A stretch of DNA of 64,000 bases, taken from CAVTPU01 sp963736695. Its GTDB lineage: Bacteria; Actinomycetota; Actinomycetes; Mycobacteriales; Micromonosporaceae. Every line of letters begins with the position of its first letter. The stretch's first letter is position 1. The notes under the pieces are model-generated. The model had not been told where the DNA came from, did no database searches, and was given only the letters and a program-made list of their open reading frames with translations. Positions 43,504-53,007 of the stretch are shown here, piece after piece. The stretch is from positions 930,001 through 994,000 of the forward strand of contig CAVTPU010000001.1 of the NCBI GenBank assembly GCA_963736695.1, given 5' to 3'. Position numbers and translations under genes: made by a program.

Positions 43504-44700
43504 TCAGGCACTGTTGCCGCTCGGGTGGATCTGCAGCCGGCTCGGATCGCGGTCAGCCCCGTCTGTCACGATCTCCAGATCACTCGGTACCCAGATATAC
43601 CCTCCGTCTTCATCGAAATCGATTGCCGCCGTCCATCTGGCGTCTTCGGGCATCTCCGACGTCATCTCTACGAACGCATTTACCAAACCCTCCAATGAAT
43701 CGCGATCCAAATCCAGAGGTTCGGCCGTGCCGCCCGATACAGATAGGACGGACAGCTTCCCGGCCCCACTCGCGACGGCGAGTTCGCCTGTGGCAGTGGC
43801 TGCCAGTGCGGTGATTGGGGAATCGGCCAGGACATCGTGCTCGACCATGTGTTGATTGCAGACGTTGAGTTCGATGAGAATCCCGGCCGGCGTTCCAATC
43901 CACAGAATGTCGGGCCGGTCCCCGAATGCGGCACTGTTTCGCGCCCAGGCCCGCATCTGCTCGAGCCACCCGTCCGGATAGGGAATACCGGGGTTGGGCC
44001 GCCCGAGTGTGGCAGCCAGAATCCGCTCAAGCGAGGGAAACGCAAACACTTCCAGTGTGTTCTCATAGGCGTTGCCCAGAACAGCGAAGTGCCGACCGTT
44101 CGCGCTGAAGATCGGCGTCTGGTAGCCGTCCACGGCCAGAATCCTGGTCCGGCGAAGCATGCGCATCGTGGCGGACGTCGTCTTGCCGTCGACCCGCCCG
44201 AAGGCCAGACACGTTTCGGCTTGGTCGCTGCGAAGAGTTACCACCAGGCCACCGCCCGGGTGCACGGCGACGCCCGTATCCCACCGAGGTCCGTGACCGA
44301 CAGCCCCCGACACGAGATCAAGAACATCGGAGCACTCCCATGCGTCGTCATCGCCCGTCGACGCGGGCGATGCCCACAGCGTGTGGCCATCCGGGCTGAA
44401 GGCCATATCATCATAGGCGGCAGATGCAGGAGCGCTGGCGAGCTCAGACACGCCATCCGGCGTCCAATACACGACCTCACCATCGACTGCCACCGCCAGC
44501 CGCGGCTCGTGCGGGTGCCACGCCGCCGAATACGCACCCACGATGCCGCAGTCGCGCAGGTCTCCGTTCGCGTAGTCCCAGACTCGGACGACCGGACGTT
44601 CCGAATCCCAGCAAGCGATCAACGGCAAGCGCGGATGGCACATTAGCCGCTTGACCGCCCCGCCAACCACCCGAACATGTGTCATGATCTTTAGTGCCAT
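43504..44700 (-). CDS. WD40-like cytoplasmic beta-propeller protein
   Basis: 398 aa from ATG 44700, where MALKIMTHVRVVGG starts naturally; the frame is also open to 44799 (33 more residues). About six to seven blades: LIACWDSERPVVRVWDY, AAWHPHEPRLAVAVDG, MAFSPDGHTLWAS, VHPGGGLVVTL, FSANGRHFAVLG and others. No signal peptide. Such propellers are scaffolds. The tail is acidic (IDFDEDGGYIWVP). No partner is clear. Confidence 0.75.
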   Translation of the reverse strand: MALKIMTHVRVVGGAVKRLMCHPRLPLIACWDSERPVVRVWDYANGDLRDCGIVGAYSAAWHPHEPRLAVAVDGEVVYWTPDGVSELASAPASAAYDDMAFSPDGHTLWASPASTGDDDAWECSDVLDLVSGAVGHGPRWDTGVAVHPGGGLVVTLRSDQAETCLAFGRVDGKTTSATMRMLRRTRILAVDGYQTPIFSANGRHFAVLGNAYENTLEVFAFPSLERILAATLGRPNPGIPYPDGWLEQMRAWARNSAAFGDRPDILWIGTPAGILIELNVCNQHMVEHDVLADSPITALAATATGELAVASGAGKLSVLSVSGGTAEPLDLDRDSLEGLVNAFVEMTSEMPEDARWTAAIDFDEDGGYIWVPSDLEIVTDGADRDPSRLQIHPSGNSA

Positions 44701-45123
44701 CACGGCACCGTACCGCGCGAGGCGCCACCGCGCATCGGCCCACTCCCCGCTAAACGATTCGTTGCTCCAATGACAACCATGCATCGTCGGAGTCGACATC
44801 GACCGTCAACTCGCCACTACCGACCGATGGTTCCCCTCCTCTAAAAGAGCTCCGCCTGCGCCACAGCGCACTCCATCCTGGACTTGCGGAGCTGCACTTT
44901 CACCTGTGCCGGGGCAATCAAGCGCAGGCATGCGGGCAATACTGGTGCGATCTTATGACCCAGCGCCGACCCGACGAAGAACTGACCGCCCGGCTGGAGG
45001 TGTTCCGCCTGTGGTCGAATTCGACCACCGCAGTAAAACTATGGCGGGCAGCGAATTCGACGCCGAGGGGGCGCCGTGAGACGAGTCATGTCCACTTTGT
45101 AATTAGGGCGGCGGTGCGTCAAA
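44701..45123. other. Region without a convincing gene
   Basis: Between two minus-strand genes. A plus-strand frame (44955-45170) reads TARLEVFRLWSN and then degenerates; it overlaps the VanX-like gene end and has no good ribosome site. It may contain the WD40 gene's promoter. Confidence 0.4.
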
Positions 45124-45840
45124 TCACGTCGCGAGTGACCCGGTCCCGCCTGAGGCTGGGTTGCTTCTGATGTAGCCATGGCCGAGTGCCATCACAGGTC
45201 CGTATCTGGCCGCAGGCGCGCCCGTGGTGAAGGCCCAGTAGCGATCGCCATACGACCAATGCCACCATTCGGTTGGGTAGTTGACGAACCCCACCGTCTC
45301 CAAGGCGACGCTGAGTTGACGCCGTAGGCCGCGCGCGGATTCCGAAACGTTTGGCGCCGCTGTATAGCACGCACCATTACTTTCCTCAGGGCTCGCGTTG
45401 ACCTCGGTTCCCATACCTAGCTCCCGGCCAGTCGACCCAATCAGGGTGAGGTCAACCGCCGCGCCCGCGACATGCGGCGCCACCTCAGGAGGTGAGATGT
45501 ACCGGCTTGCCTGATGGTACAACTGTTCCTCGGACCACTGTGGATTCTCTACACGCAGCTGCTGCTGATATTCCCGGAAGTAGCGTTCCTGCAGTGCGGA
45601 AGGTCGGAAGCCTTCCACCATGAGGAGCCGAATGCGGCGCGGGAGCAGGCTCTGCGCCGCTACCAGACGGTTGATGAGGCCTGACCGAACGAGCGCGAAA
45701 CTGCCCTCTGCGTCAGCTTGTCGGCTATCGACATGCAACGGGGTGACAGCGCGGAGATCAACGAGCGGTTCGCCACACTCCGCGATCGGTATGCGAGCGA
45801 TCCGGGGATCGCTGAGAAGTACAACGGCAGACATGTGCAC
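45124..45840 (-). CDS. VanX-type D-Ala-D-Ala dipeptidase (M15D family)
   Basis: 238 aa. Zinc ligands and catalytic residues follow VanX: APHVAGAAVDLTL (His123, Asp130) and EWWHW (Glu191, His194); an arginine in EGFRP (Arg79) matches the conserved transition-state residue. The usual Ser before the first ligand is Pro here. No signal peptide, so it acts in the cytoplasm, as VanX does, cleaving D-Ala-D-Ala or other dipeptides. It lies 29 bases after the SARP regulator gene and is likely co-transcribed. No VanH or VanA ligase is nearby. Confidence 0.87.
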   Translation of the reverse strand: MHMSAVVLLSDPRIARIPIAECGEPLVDLRAVTPLHVDSRQADAEGSFALVRSGLINRLVAAQSLLPRRIRLLMVEGFRPSALQERYFREYQQQLRVENPQWSEEQLYHQASRYISPPEVAPHVAGAAVDLTLIGSTGRELGMGTEVNASPEESNGACYTAAPNVSESARGLRRQLSVALETVGFVNYPTEWWHWSYGDRYWAFTTGAPAARYGPVMALGHGYIRSNPASGGTGSLAT

Positions 45841-45869
45841 CGAGGGTCGAGTAACCTGCTGTAGCTTTA

Positions 45870-48800
45870 CTATAGGTCGCCTGCAGAGTCCGATCCGGTA
45901 TCGAAAAGTTCTCGAAGCTCCCGGGCACCATGGGCCCGGAAAACCTCGCTGGCCTCCTCCAAGACACGGGTCGCCTGCTCAACCTGCCCGCATTCTCGGT
46001 GCAAGCTCGCAACGTCACGGAGAGTTCGCGCACGCATCAATGGCGCCGATAGCTGGTCAAAGAGTTTCAACGCGTCCTGGAAACAGTGATCAGCCGATGC
46101 CATTTGACCGACCGCAAGATGCGCCTCGCCAAGGTTGCGCAACGTGATCGCCCGGCCCCACCGGTCGCCGTGTTTCTCGCAGACAGCGAGGGCGGAGTGC
46201 AGCATGGGTATCGGGCGGACGAAGTCGCCTTGACGCAGAAGGGTCTTAGCGAGCGCCCGCTCGCAGTATGCCCGGAGGAGGAACTCGCCGCTGGAACCGA
46301 AGATCTTTAAGGCCTCACGCAGCTCCCGTTGGGCGCCGTCCAGGTCACCTTGTGCCCGTCGCAACAGCCCCAGCGTCCGCAGGGTCATTCCCTCGCCGCG
46401 CCGACTATTTGCCGCTCGGTATGCTTCCAGCGCGTCGACCAGGTCTCGCTTGGCTTGCGCAAAGGCGCCCAGCTCCATGTGGACTGAACCGGCAATACGG
46501 GCACAGTGACCGATGCCGGTCTTGTCTCCGAGAGCCTGGCACATAGTGGCGGCCTGATTGAGGAAGTGAAGCGCCTCGGGGAGGTATCCCTGCTCCCGGC
46601 AGGCGGCACCGAGTGAAGTCAGCGTTGCGGATTCGCCAACCGAATCACCTGCCTGACGGAAGGTCGTCAACGCCTGTGACAGGTATTCTCGAGCCTCGGT
46701 GAACCGGTCTTGTTCGTAGCGCAACTGTCCCACTTCGGCCAGGAGAGTCGCTTCCGCGATAATGTTCCCGGCGCGTCGGGCGGCCACGAGTGCGGCCTGG
46801 TGGCAACGTGACCAGGCATCCAGCAGATTGGCCATGGGAAACACCGCGCCGCATAGCGCCGAGGCGAGCTGCACGGCGAGTTCGTCCAGGCCGGCGGAAG
46901 CTGCTTGCTCAACAGCGAGAACCAACGATTCCTGCTCCATCGCCAACCACCCATGCGGATCAGCGAGAGCGGTCTCAATGGTATCTGACTGCACCGAGAG
47001 GGTCATCGATTCACACCGTCGGTATGCGACCGTGGCTGGAGGAAAGGCGAGCCGAAACTGCTCTGCTATCGACAGCCAGCCACTGGCGACCCGATCGACC
47101 ATCTGGCGACGATCGATGTCGGAGTCAGTCACGGTCGCCTGCTCCAGCGCATAGAGCCGGACCAGGTCATGCATCCGGTATCGCACTTGTCCATCTGCCG
47201 GGAGGTAAAGGTGCTCTAGCAAGTGGGCGTCAACAAGTCGCTCGGCAAGATCTTCGGCGGATAGGAGGTCCGTGTCTGCAGCCGCGGCTACCACCCAAAG
47301 TGGAAATCCGCCATATCCGAGCAAAGCGAGCCGTCTTAGTCCACATTGTGCGTCGGATCTCAGGGCCCGGTAGCTCAGTTCTACACAGGCCCGGATCGCC
47401 TGATCGCCAACTCGCAGCTCGTCGAGTCGCCGGCGTTCGTCCGAGAGGCGATCCGCCAAGGCCTTGGGAGTGAGCTGTCTGCGCGACGTCAGTCTCGCTC
47501 CGGCGATACGCACCGCCAGAGGCAGGTTTCCACACCGTTCCACGATGTCGACGCATGCCTGAGGGTCCTCGGTGACGCGACTGTCGCCAACTACCCTCCT
47601 CAGAAACTCGGTGGCCTCGTCGGTGCTCATCGAGCCAAGGTCGACGAGTCGAGCGCCGGCGAGGCCGGCGAGTCGGTTGCGTGAAGTCACAACGGCCGCG
47701 CAGGTCGCAGCACCAGGAAGAAGAGGTCGGACCTGCGCCTCACTGATCGCGTCATCCAAGACGAGGAGAACGCGCCTGTCCGCCAGTTCAGTGCGAAAAC
47801 GCGCGGCCCGTTCTTCGACGCCATCGGGGATGCTGACGTCATCAACGCCGAGCGAGCACAGAAATCGGCCCAAAACGTCCGTGGGAGTCGCGGGCACCTC
47901 CGCGAGACCGCGCAGGTCGACGTAAAGCTGACCATCGGGAAAAGCATCCCGATGGCGCTGAGTTACGTGAATGGCGAGCGCACTTTTCCCGACCCCGCCG
48001 GGCCCGGAGATGACACACAGTGGCGCGGAACCATCGAGGTCCGTTAGGAACGCGCCGATGTTCTTCACGTTCTCATGCCGTCCCGTGAAATCGGCCGGGC
48101 CGATCGGCAGCTCCGCTGGCAGGACCCTTTCCCGGGTTGACGCAGAGGTTTTCTCATCGCCGGCTGGCATGATCAGTGCCGGCACCTCTACCTGCACAGT
48201 AGATGGCGGGAGCAGCTCGGGATCTTGGCGAAGGATTGCCTCATGCAGCTGAGCGAGGTCTCGTCCAGGTTCGATGCCAAGCTCGTCTATGAGTTGTTCC
48301 CGGTATGCGCGGAACACCGCCAGTGCGTCGGGAACCCGCCCGGTGCGGTACAGAGCCGTCATTAGCTGACCCTGTAGGCGCTCCCGACGAGGATGGGCGC
48401 CGGTCAGAACGGCGAGTTCTGCTGTGAGTTGACCCACGCGACCCAGAGCGATTTCGACAGCGATTCGCTCCTCCAACACGGTCAACCGCACGTCATCCAG
48501 TCGATCGGCCTCCGAGGAAAAGACCCTGCCCATCACTCCGCCAAGCGCACTCCCCCTCCACAACGAGTCCGCCTTGCGAAAGAGCTGAGATGCGACGTCG
48601 AGCTCACCTCGAGATACGGCGGCACGTCCTTGGGCCACAAAGACCTCGAAGTGCTCCCAATCGAGGCTCACGTTCGCCAGATCAGCGAGATAGCCTGGGG
48701 TGCGAGTCCGGATAACGCCGGCTAACCGCCCGTTCCCGGCACGGCGCAGGCCAGATACATAGGTTTGCACCAAGGCTCGAGCGGTCTCCGGCGGATTGTC

Positions 48801-48953
48801 GTCCCATAGCATGTCGACGAGCCTCTCGGCGGAAACAATCCGCCCCGGGTCTAGGAGAAGCGCGGCCAGAAGGGCTCGATGTTTGCCTCCGCCGACGGCC
48901 AACTGAACACCGTCGACCCATACCTCTACTGGCCCGAGCAGCCGAAACTCCAT
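45870..48953 (-). CDS. AfsR/SARP-type regulator with NB-ARC and TPR domains
   Basis: 1027 aa. Residues 1-95 form an OmpR-like winged DNA-binding domain (LLGPVEVWVDG, VSAERLVDMLWDD), followed by the bacterial transcriptional activator domain to about 250 (ALYRTGRVPDALAVFRAYRE). The NB-ARC ATPase has a P-loop ISGPGGVGKSALA (about 315) and LLVLDDA Walker B, plus GNLPLAVRIAGARL (GLPL). From about 700 on there are TPR repeats (SLGAACREQGYLPEALHFLN, TLGLLRRAQGDLDGAQREL). It probably activates secondary-metabolite or wall genes on signal-dependent oligomerisation. The VanX-like gene follows. Confidence 0.95.
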   Translation of the reverse strand: MEFRLLGPVEVWVDGVQLAVGGGKHRALLAALLLDPGRIVSAERLVDMLWDDNPPETARALVQTYVSGLRRAGNGRLAGVIRTRTPGYLADLANVSLDWEHFEVFVAQGRAAVSRGELDVASQLFRKADSLWRGSALGGVMGRVFSSEADRLDDVRLTVLEERIAVEIALGRVGQLTAELAVLTGAHPRRERLQGQLMTALYRTGRVPDALAVFRAYREQLIDELGIEPGRDLAQLHEAILRQDPELLPPSTVQVEVPALIMPAGDEKTSASTRERVLPAELPIGPADFTGRHENVKNIGAFLTDLDGSAPLCVISGPGGVGKSALAIHVTQRHRDAFPDGQLYVDLRGLAEVPATPTDVLGRFLCSLGVDDVSIPDGVEERAARFRTELADRRVLLVLDDAISEAQVRPLLPGAATCAAVVTSRNRLAGLAGARLVDLGSMSTDEATEFLRRVVGDSRVTEDPQACVDIVERCGNLPLAVRIAGARLTSRRQLTPKALADRLSDERRRLDELRVGDQAIRACVELSYRALRSDAQCGLRRLALLGYGGFPLWVVAAAADTDLLSAEDLAERLVDAHLLEHLYLPADGQVRYRMHDLVRLYALEQATVTDSDIDRRQMVDRVASGWLSIAEQFRLAFPPATVAYRRCESMTLSVQSDTIETALADPHGWLAMEQESLVLAVEQAASAGLDELAVQLASALCGAVFPMANLLDAWSRCHQAALVAARRAGNIIAEATLLAEVGQLRYEQDRFTEAREYLSQALTTFRQAGDSVGESATLTSLGAACREQGYLPEALHFLNQAATMCQALGDKTGIGHCARIAGSVHMELGAFAQAKRDLVDALEAYRAANSRRGEGMTLRTLGLLRRAQGDLDGAQRELREALKIFGSSGEFLLRAYCERALAKTLLRQGDFVRPIPMLHSALAVCEKHGDRWGRAITLRNLGEAHLAVGQMASADHCFQDALKLFDQLSAPLMRARTLRDVASLHRECGQVEQATRVLEEASEVFRAHGARELRELFDTGSDSAGDL

Positions 48954-49463
48954 CTATTTCCCCCGATGCTTGCGCGTTTCGAGGGTAGGCTACTTCATTC
49001 GCGCCTCGGCCGATACCCGCGCCTGGGCGACATTCCCGCATAACGGATTGATCTCCATATGCGACCAACTTGGCAGGTCGCCACCGATATGGCGAACTGA
49101 CCGCCTCTCGCGGTTCGATGTCTGCTGGTGCTCGTCGTGTGCCGCTAGCGTTGCCGCAGCGGACCGACAGATGGACTATAGCGACGGCCGCCACCCACTG
49201 GCATCCCTTGGGTTTTCCAGAAAACCAGCTTGAGACAGCGCGCGAAGGGGACACGACCAACGGTTGTGTCCCCTTCGCCGTTCTGAGCTGGACGCACTGT
49301 CGGGCGTGCGGCTTCGTAGTGCGACGTTCGCGGCCCTGTACCCGGCAGTGCAGCACGGATGCAGAAGACCTCCAGCGGCGTCTCCCACAGTGGTGGCACA
49401 GAGGACGGGAACGGTACGGGAGTCCTTCGCCGCCCACAGCAGTCATGAACGAGGAGCTCGCAT
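48954..49463. other. 510-base region without a recognisable gene
   Basis: It separates the SARP regulator (minus) from a degenerate secreted-protein gene (plus). It holds an exact GGTTTTC-CA-GAAAACC inverted repeat (49211-49226) and a strong hairpin 15 bases later. Open frames here have no coding-like composition. It could be a junction of past recombination. Confidence 0.45.
49242..49278. terminator. Strong hairpin with no obvious gene before it
   Basis: 17-bp stem (49242-49258 with 49262-49278, one G-T pair) around AAC. It looks like a rho-independent terminator, but the sequence on both sides lacks a gene ending near it. Confidence 0.55.
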
Positions 49464-49971
49464 ATGTCCAGATGTAGCCGCGCGGCGGTAGGACTGGGAG
49501 CCGCTGGCGTGTTGGCGTTTTACTTGGCACCATGCGGCCAACACAACGGTTTCGGGGAAGCCTCGACGAGTGTCCCGACGGCGGACGTGAACGTCGCGGT
49601 CAGTTCAAGGATCGATGGGTACGCCGCCGGGCATCGTAGCTCTGACGATCGGCGCCAAGGGACCGGGAAGGTTCAGGGAACTGATCATCACCTTTGCCCG
49701 GACATCGACCAAGGTGATGTTGATCGGTTCGGCCCGGAAAACCTGTGGGCAACACGAGACCGCTGACCTCCGCGAAGTGACGTGCCCTGTCGCCGCCCCA
49801 GATCCGGGAACAACACACAAGTACACCTATGACTTCATCATCCTGCTCGCCGCGCTGTCCTACGGGGCGCTCGGCGTGGCTCATGTCTCCGCTCCGAATT
49901 CCAGGAGGACAGCCCAACTGCCAACGACTCCGCTCTCACAATCTGCGCCAACGGCAGCGCATCCAAAGTAG
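49464..49971 (+). pseudogene. Frameshifted secreted (lipo)protein gene
   Basis: The 5' end is genuine: GAGGAG 7 bases before ATG, then a signal peptide ending LAPCG. The frame breaks near 49612; coding character continues in the next frame (GTPPGIVALTIGAKG, ELIITFARTSTKVMLIGSAR, VTCPVAAPDPGTTHKYTY). Near 49880 the original frame regains sense (SEFQEDSPTANDSALTICAN). Two compensating shifts are needed, so the gene is probably dead. The family is not recognised. Confidence 0.4.
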
Positions 49972-50054
49972 TCGCGTCTCGTCGGTGGCCATACCGGTCT
50001 CACCTAACCCCACCACAACAAGGCGACATGGTCGCCCGAGGTAAGGAGAAAACG

Positions 50055-51392
50055 ATGCCTGTCGGTCTCATACGCGTCGTCCGCGCTGCCGTAGCGGTCG
50101 GCGTAGCGATTATGGCTGGCGCCGTTGCCGCAGCCGGCGCGGCAACGGTCAGCAGACCGAGCGCGGCTCACGCGTCCACAGTTGCGGGGACCATCACCCG
50201 AGCCGAGGTGCGCATGAGGGCCAATGACTGGCTCAAACGAAATCCGGCGCTCACGTATGACCTTAGTCGGGCTGCCAGTACCCTGGTTTCAGATATTGAT
50301 GCCGCCCATCGTTATGGCCCTGACTGCTCGGGTTTCGTTTCGATGGCGTGGCATGTCAGCCCTGGTTCCACTGGTGGGCTAAACACCGGTACGTTGCCGA
50401 ATGTTTCAACCGCAATCGCCCGGAGCAGCCTCAAAACCGGCGATATCCTCGACTACCTACCCGCACACGTCATTCTCTTCGACAACTGGGAGTCCGATCA
50501 CATCCACTTCTCGTACTACAGCTTCGGCGGACTGCACCCTACCTACGTCACGCACGCATCATTCAGTGATGCCAAATTGGATGGCTGGCCACCCAGCAGC
50601 TACCAGGCTTACCGATACAACAAGATTGTCGACACTGACAACTCCGCGGAGGCTTTCCCCGACATTAGCTACGACGGCAAGCACGACATTGTCGGACGAC
50701 TGGCGGACGGTACTGCGGTGGTGCATCACGGCACCGGACCGGACACCTTCGCCCCAGCCAAACAGATCGGCACCGGCTGGAACGGATTCGTGACAACCAA
50801 TGTCGCTGACATCAACCAAGACGGCAAGCCGGACATCGTCGCCAGCACGACAGACGGCAACGCCTGGGTCTACCACGGCACCGGACCGGACACCTTCGCC
50901 CCAGCCAAAAAGATCGGCACCGGCTGGAACGGATTCGTGACAACCAATGTGGTTGACATCAACCAAGACGGCAAGCCGGACATCGTCGCCAGCACGACAG
51001 ACGGCAACGCCTGGGTCTACCACGGCACCGGACCGGACACCTTCGCCCCAGCCAAAAAGATCGGCAGCGGATGGAACAGCCTAACCACCATCAACTTCGC
51101 AGACATCAACCAAGACGGGTTTGTTGACATCGTGTCAACTACGCCCGACGGCAACGCCTGGGTCTACCACGGCACCGGACCGGACACCTTCGCCCCAGCC
51201 AAAAAGATCGGCAGCGGATGGAACACGTATAACGCCATCCGCCTTGCCGACATCAACCTCGACAATCGTGCGGACGTAATCGGCCGAATGGCAGACGGCT
51301 CAGCTATGGTGCTCCACAGCATGGGGCCAGACACCTTCGCAACGCCGATTCAATTCGGCAGCGGATGGAACGTCTTCACCGCGATCGTGTAA
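50055..51392 (+). CDS. Secreted NlpC/P60-like protein with tandem FG-GAP repeats
   Basis: 445 aa from ATG 50055 with AAGGAG 6 bases upstream. Signal peptide 1-41. An NlpC/P60-like domain has DCSGFVSMAWH (Cys91) and PAHVILFDNW (His138), so it may cut wall peptides. Then five FG-GAP/VCBS-type units of 49 residues, each with DINQDGKPDIV-type calcium loops and YHGTGPDTFAPAK. Units are almost identical in DNA. Tyr codons are mostly TAC (12 against 3 TAT), the reverse of the secreted protease at 27747, which hints at different origin. Confidence 0.85.
   Translation: MPVGLIRVVRAAVAVGVAIMAGAVAAAGAATVSRPSAAHASTVAGTITRAEVRMRANDWLKRNPALTYDLSRAASTLVSDIDAAHRYGPDCSGFVSMAWHVSPGSTGGLNTGTLPNVSTAIARSSLKTGDILDYLPAHVILFDNWESDHIHFSYYSFGGLHPTYVTHASFSDAKLDGWPPSSYQAYRYNKIVDTDNSAEAFPDISYDGKHDIVGRLADGTAVVHHGTGPDTFAPAKQIGTGWNGFVTTNVADINQDGKPDIVASTTDGNAWVYHGTGPDTFAPAKKIGTGWNGFVTTNVVDINQDGKPDIVASTTDGNAWVYHGTGPDTFAPAKKIGSGWNSLTTINFADINQDGFVDIVSTTPDGNAWVYHGTGPDTFAPAKKIGSGWNTYNAIRLADINLDNRADVIGRMADGSAMVLHSMGPDTFATPIQFGSGWNVFTAIV
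50730..51317 (+). repeat. 147-bp tandem repeats inside the FG-GAP gene
   Basis: GGCACCGGACCGGACACCTT starts at 50730, 50877, 51024 and 51171, a constant 147 bases (49 codons). Units one to three are nearly identical; the last is more diverged. This suggests recent duplication or gene conversion. Confidence 0.9.
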
Positions 51393-51406
51393 CGGAATAC
51401 TCGAAC

Positions 51407-51456
51407 CCTCATTGGCTGGGGCACAACCCACGTGGGTCGCGCCCCAGCCAATGAGG
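51407..51456 (+). terminator. Hairpin terminator of the FG-GAP gene
   Basis: Perfect 16-bp stem CCTCATTGGCTGGGGC/GCCCCAGCCAATGAGG, with ACCCACGTGGGT folding in the loop, 15 bases after the stop. Confidence 0.85.
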
Positions 51457-51739
51457 CGCCCGTCGGTCGGCCGCGAATCGTTTATCAATTCGCCAGCCTG
51501 TCGGCCCGACGACGAGTTGCTCCTCGCAGCAGCCGTCCGGCCCCGCGTTCAGGTCATCGTCGCCACCGATCTGCGTGATACCCGGCCGGCGCCTTCGCGA
51601 TTCGCCGTCAGACGGACATACGTACCATCCCCTGCCGAACTTCAAATCCGCTACTTCCGCCCAGGAGTACTCCACAGCCGTTCGGCCGAACAGCGGCCAC
51701 CGGACCGCCGCTCGTGGCAGTGTCAACAAAGAAGGCCAG

Positions 51740-52960
51740 ATGGTAGGGGTGCGAGGGGGAAGGCTTGACGTGCGCATGGCCGGACGGATCCAACACCTGT
51801 CGTGGCGGGCATTTGCCAAAGCACGAATCGAGATGCTTGCCAGCCGAGCTGCTGAGCTCGACAGTGATACGGAACGACAACACGTCGTCCATCATCTTCG
51901 CCAAGCTGCAAAGGCAGTTGGGCTCGTCGACAGCACAGCCGAAACGTCCGCCAACCTCGACCCACCCACCTGCGGGCAAAGCCATCGCCCAGCACGCCGG
52001 CCGCCGTGCTCCCGTCTGCGACGTCGGCGATCGGAACGCATCCGTCAAAGCCCCATTGAATGGAGGCAAGGCCCGACCGATCCAAATAGTCGTGGCCTCC
52101 GACTGGCTCTCTACCGCTGGTGGACCGGGGTAGACGTCGAAGACGCCTGGCGAAGCATCCACGTCGCCGATGCTCTTCTGCTTATGTACACCGACGACTG
52201 TGACTTCCGAGCGCGCTTGCCAGAGACGTTTACATATGTCGAACGATATCTGAATGCGCGAAATCCAGATGGTTGGGTCGATGGATTGGGAGCGATAGTT
52301 CACCGGTATGGGCCTCCCGAGCCAGTGCAATACGCCATCAAGGCCAAGCTTTCGACAACCTGGCGGCGAACGTGGCGACCTGTTCCCCCTAGCGTCCGTT
52401 CCTTCGTCGTTTACCTGTTTCAGATCGCGCAACGTGCCAGCGACGATCTACATACCCGGATCAGGGAATACCGCAATTTTCTCATCGTGGCGATCAGCTG
52501 CCTCTCGTCGCTGGTGCTTCTACTATTCGCGATTTCGTTGATCCGGCCGAGTTCGATCCCACTCAACGTTCCGTCCTGGAGCAACAGTGACCCCGGCACC
52601 ATCCCGGTAGTGATGATCTATGGAGTCGTGGGAGCCACAGTTGCGATCATCGCCACATTTACCAAAACCGACCCAGTTCCAAGGTTCGAATCGCGCTACT
52701 CACTCGACGCGCCCCAGCTCTTCCTAAAGATCCCGGCCGGCGCCATCACCGCCGTCGTTGGCGTCGTCCTACTGCAGGAGGTCATCTCCTGGCGGCCAGC
52801 AAACGACGTTCAGGTATTCGCAGTCGCCGTCGTCCTCGGCTACAGCCAACAACTCCTGACTGGATTCATCGATCGCGAAGCGGTGCAGCTCGTTCGCGAA
52901 GCACGGCCATCGGATGCGCAAGTCGAGGACGACAGACGGCAGCTGGACCGCTTCAGCTGA
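51740..52960 (+). CDS. Membrane protein of unknown function (four C-terminal helices)
   Basis: About 406 aa from ATG 51740; GTG 51770, with GGGGGAAGG six bases before it, is a good alternative. The first 230 residues are soluble and helical (AFAKARIEMLASRAAELDS, WWTGVDVEDAWRSIHVADAL); part of it (about 80-130) is very rich in Arg. Four helices follow: FLIVAISCLSSLVLLLFAI, IPVVMIYGVVGATVAIIAT, IPAGAITAVVGVVLLQ and VFAVAVVLGYSQQLLTGF. A GYSQQLLTGFIDREA motif ends the membrane part. No family is recognised. Confidence 0.65.
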   Translation: MVGVRGGRLDVRMAGRIQHLSWRAFAKARIEMLASRAAELDSDTERQHVVHHLRQAAKAVGLVDSTAETSANLDPPTCGQSHRPARRPPCSRLRRRRSERIRQSPIEWRQGPTDPNSRGLRLALYRWWTGVDVEDAWRSIHVADALLLMYTDDCDFRARLPETFTYVERYLNARNPDGWVDGLGAIVHRYGPPEPVQYAIKAKLSTTWRRTWRPVPPSVRSFVVYLFQIAQRASDDLHTRIREYRNFLIVAISCLSSLVLLLFAISLIRPSSIPLNVPSWSNSDPGTIPVVMIYGVVGATVAIIATFTKTDPVPRFESRYSLDAPQLFLKIPAGAITAVVGVVLLQEVISWRPANDVQVFAVAVVLGYSQQLLTGFIDREAVQLVREARPSDAQVEDDRRQLDRFS

Positions 52961-53007
52961 GCCGACAGCCTGGAGTCGACACAACGCCAGCCCGCCGTAG
53001 CGCACCG

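Noticed and set aside
44955..45170. 71-codon ORF before the VanX-like gene
   Set aside because: It overlaps the end of a real gene on the other strand and shows no motif.
50730..51317. Tandem repeats as possible CRISPR or mobile element
   Set aside because: The 147-base unit is a protein repeat of 49 residues with calcium-loop motifs.
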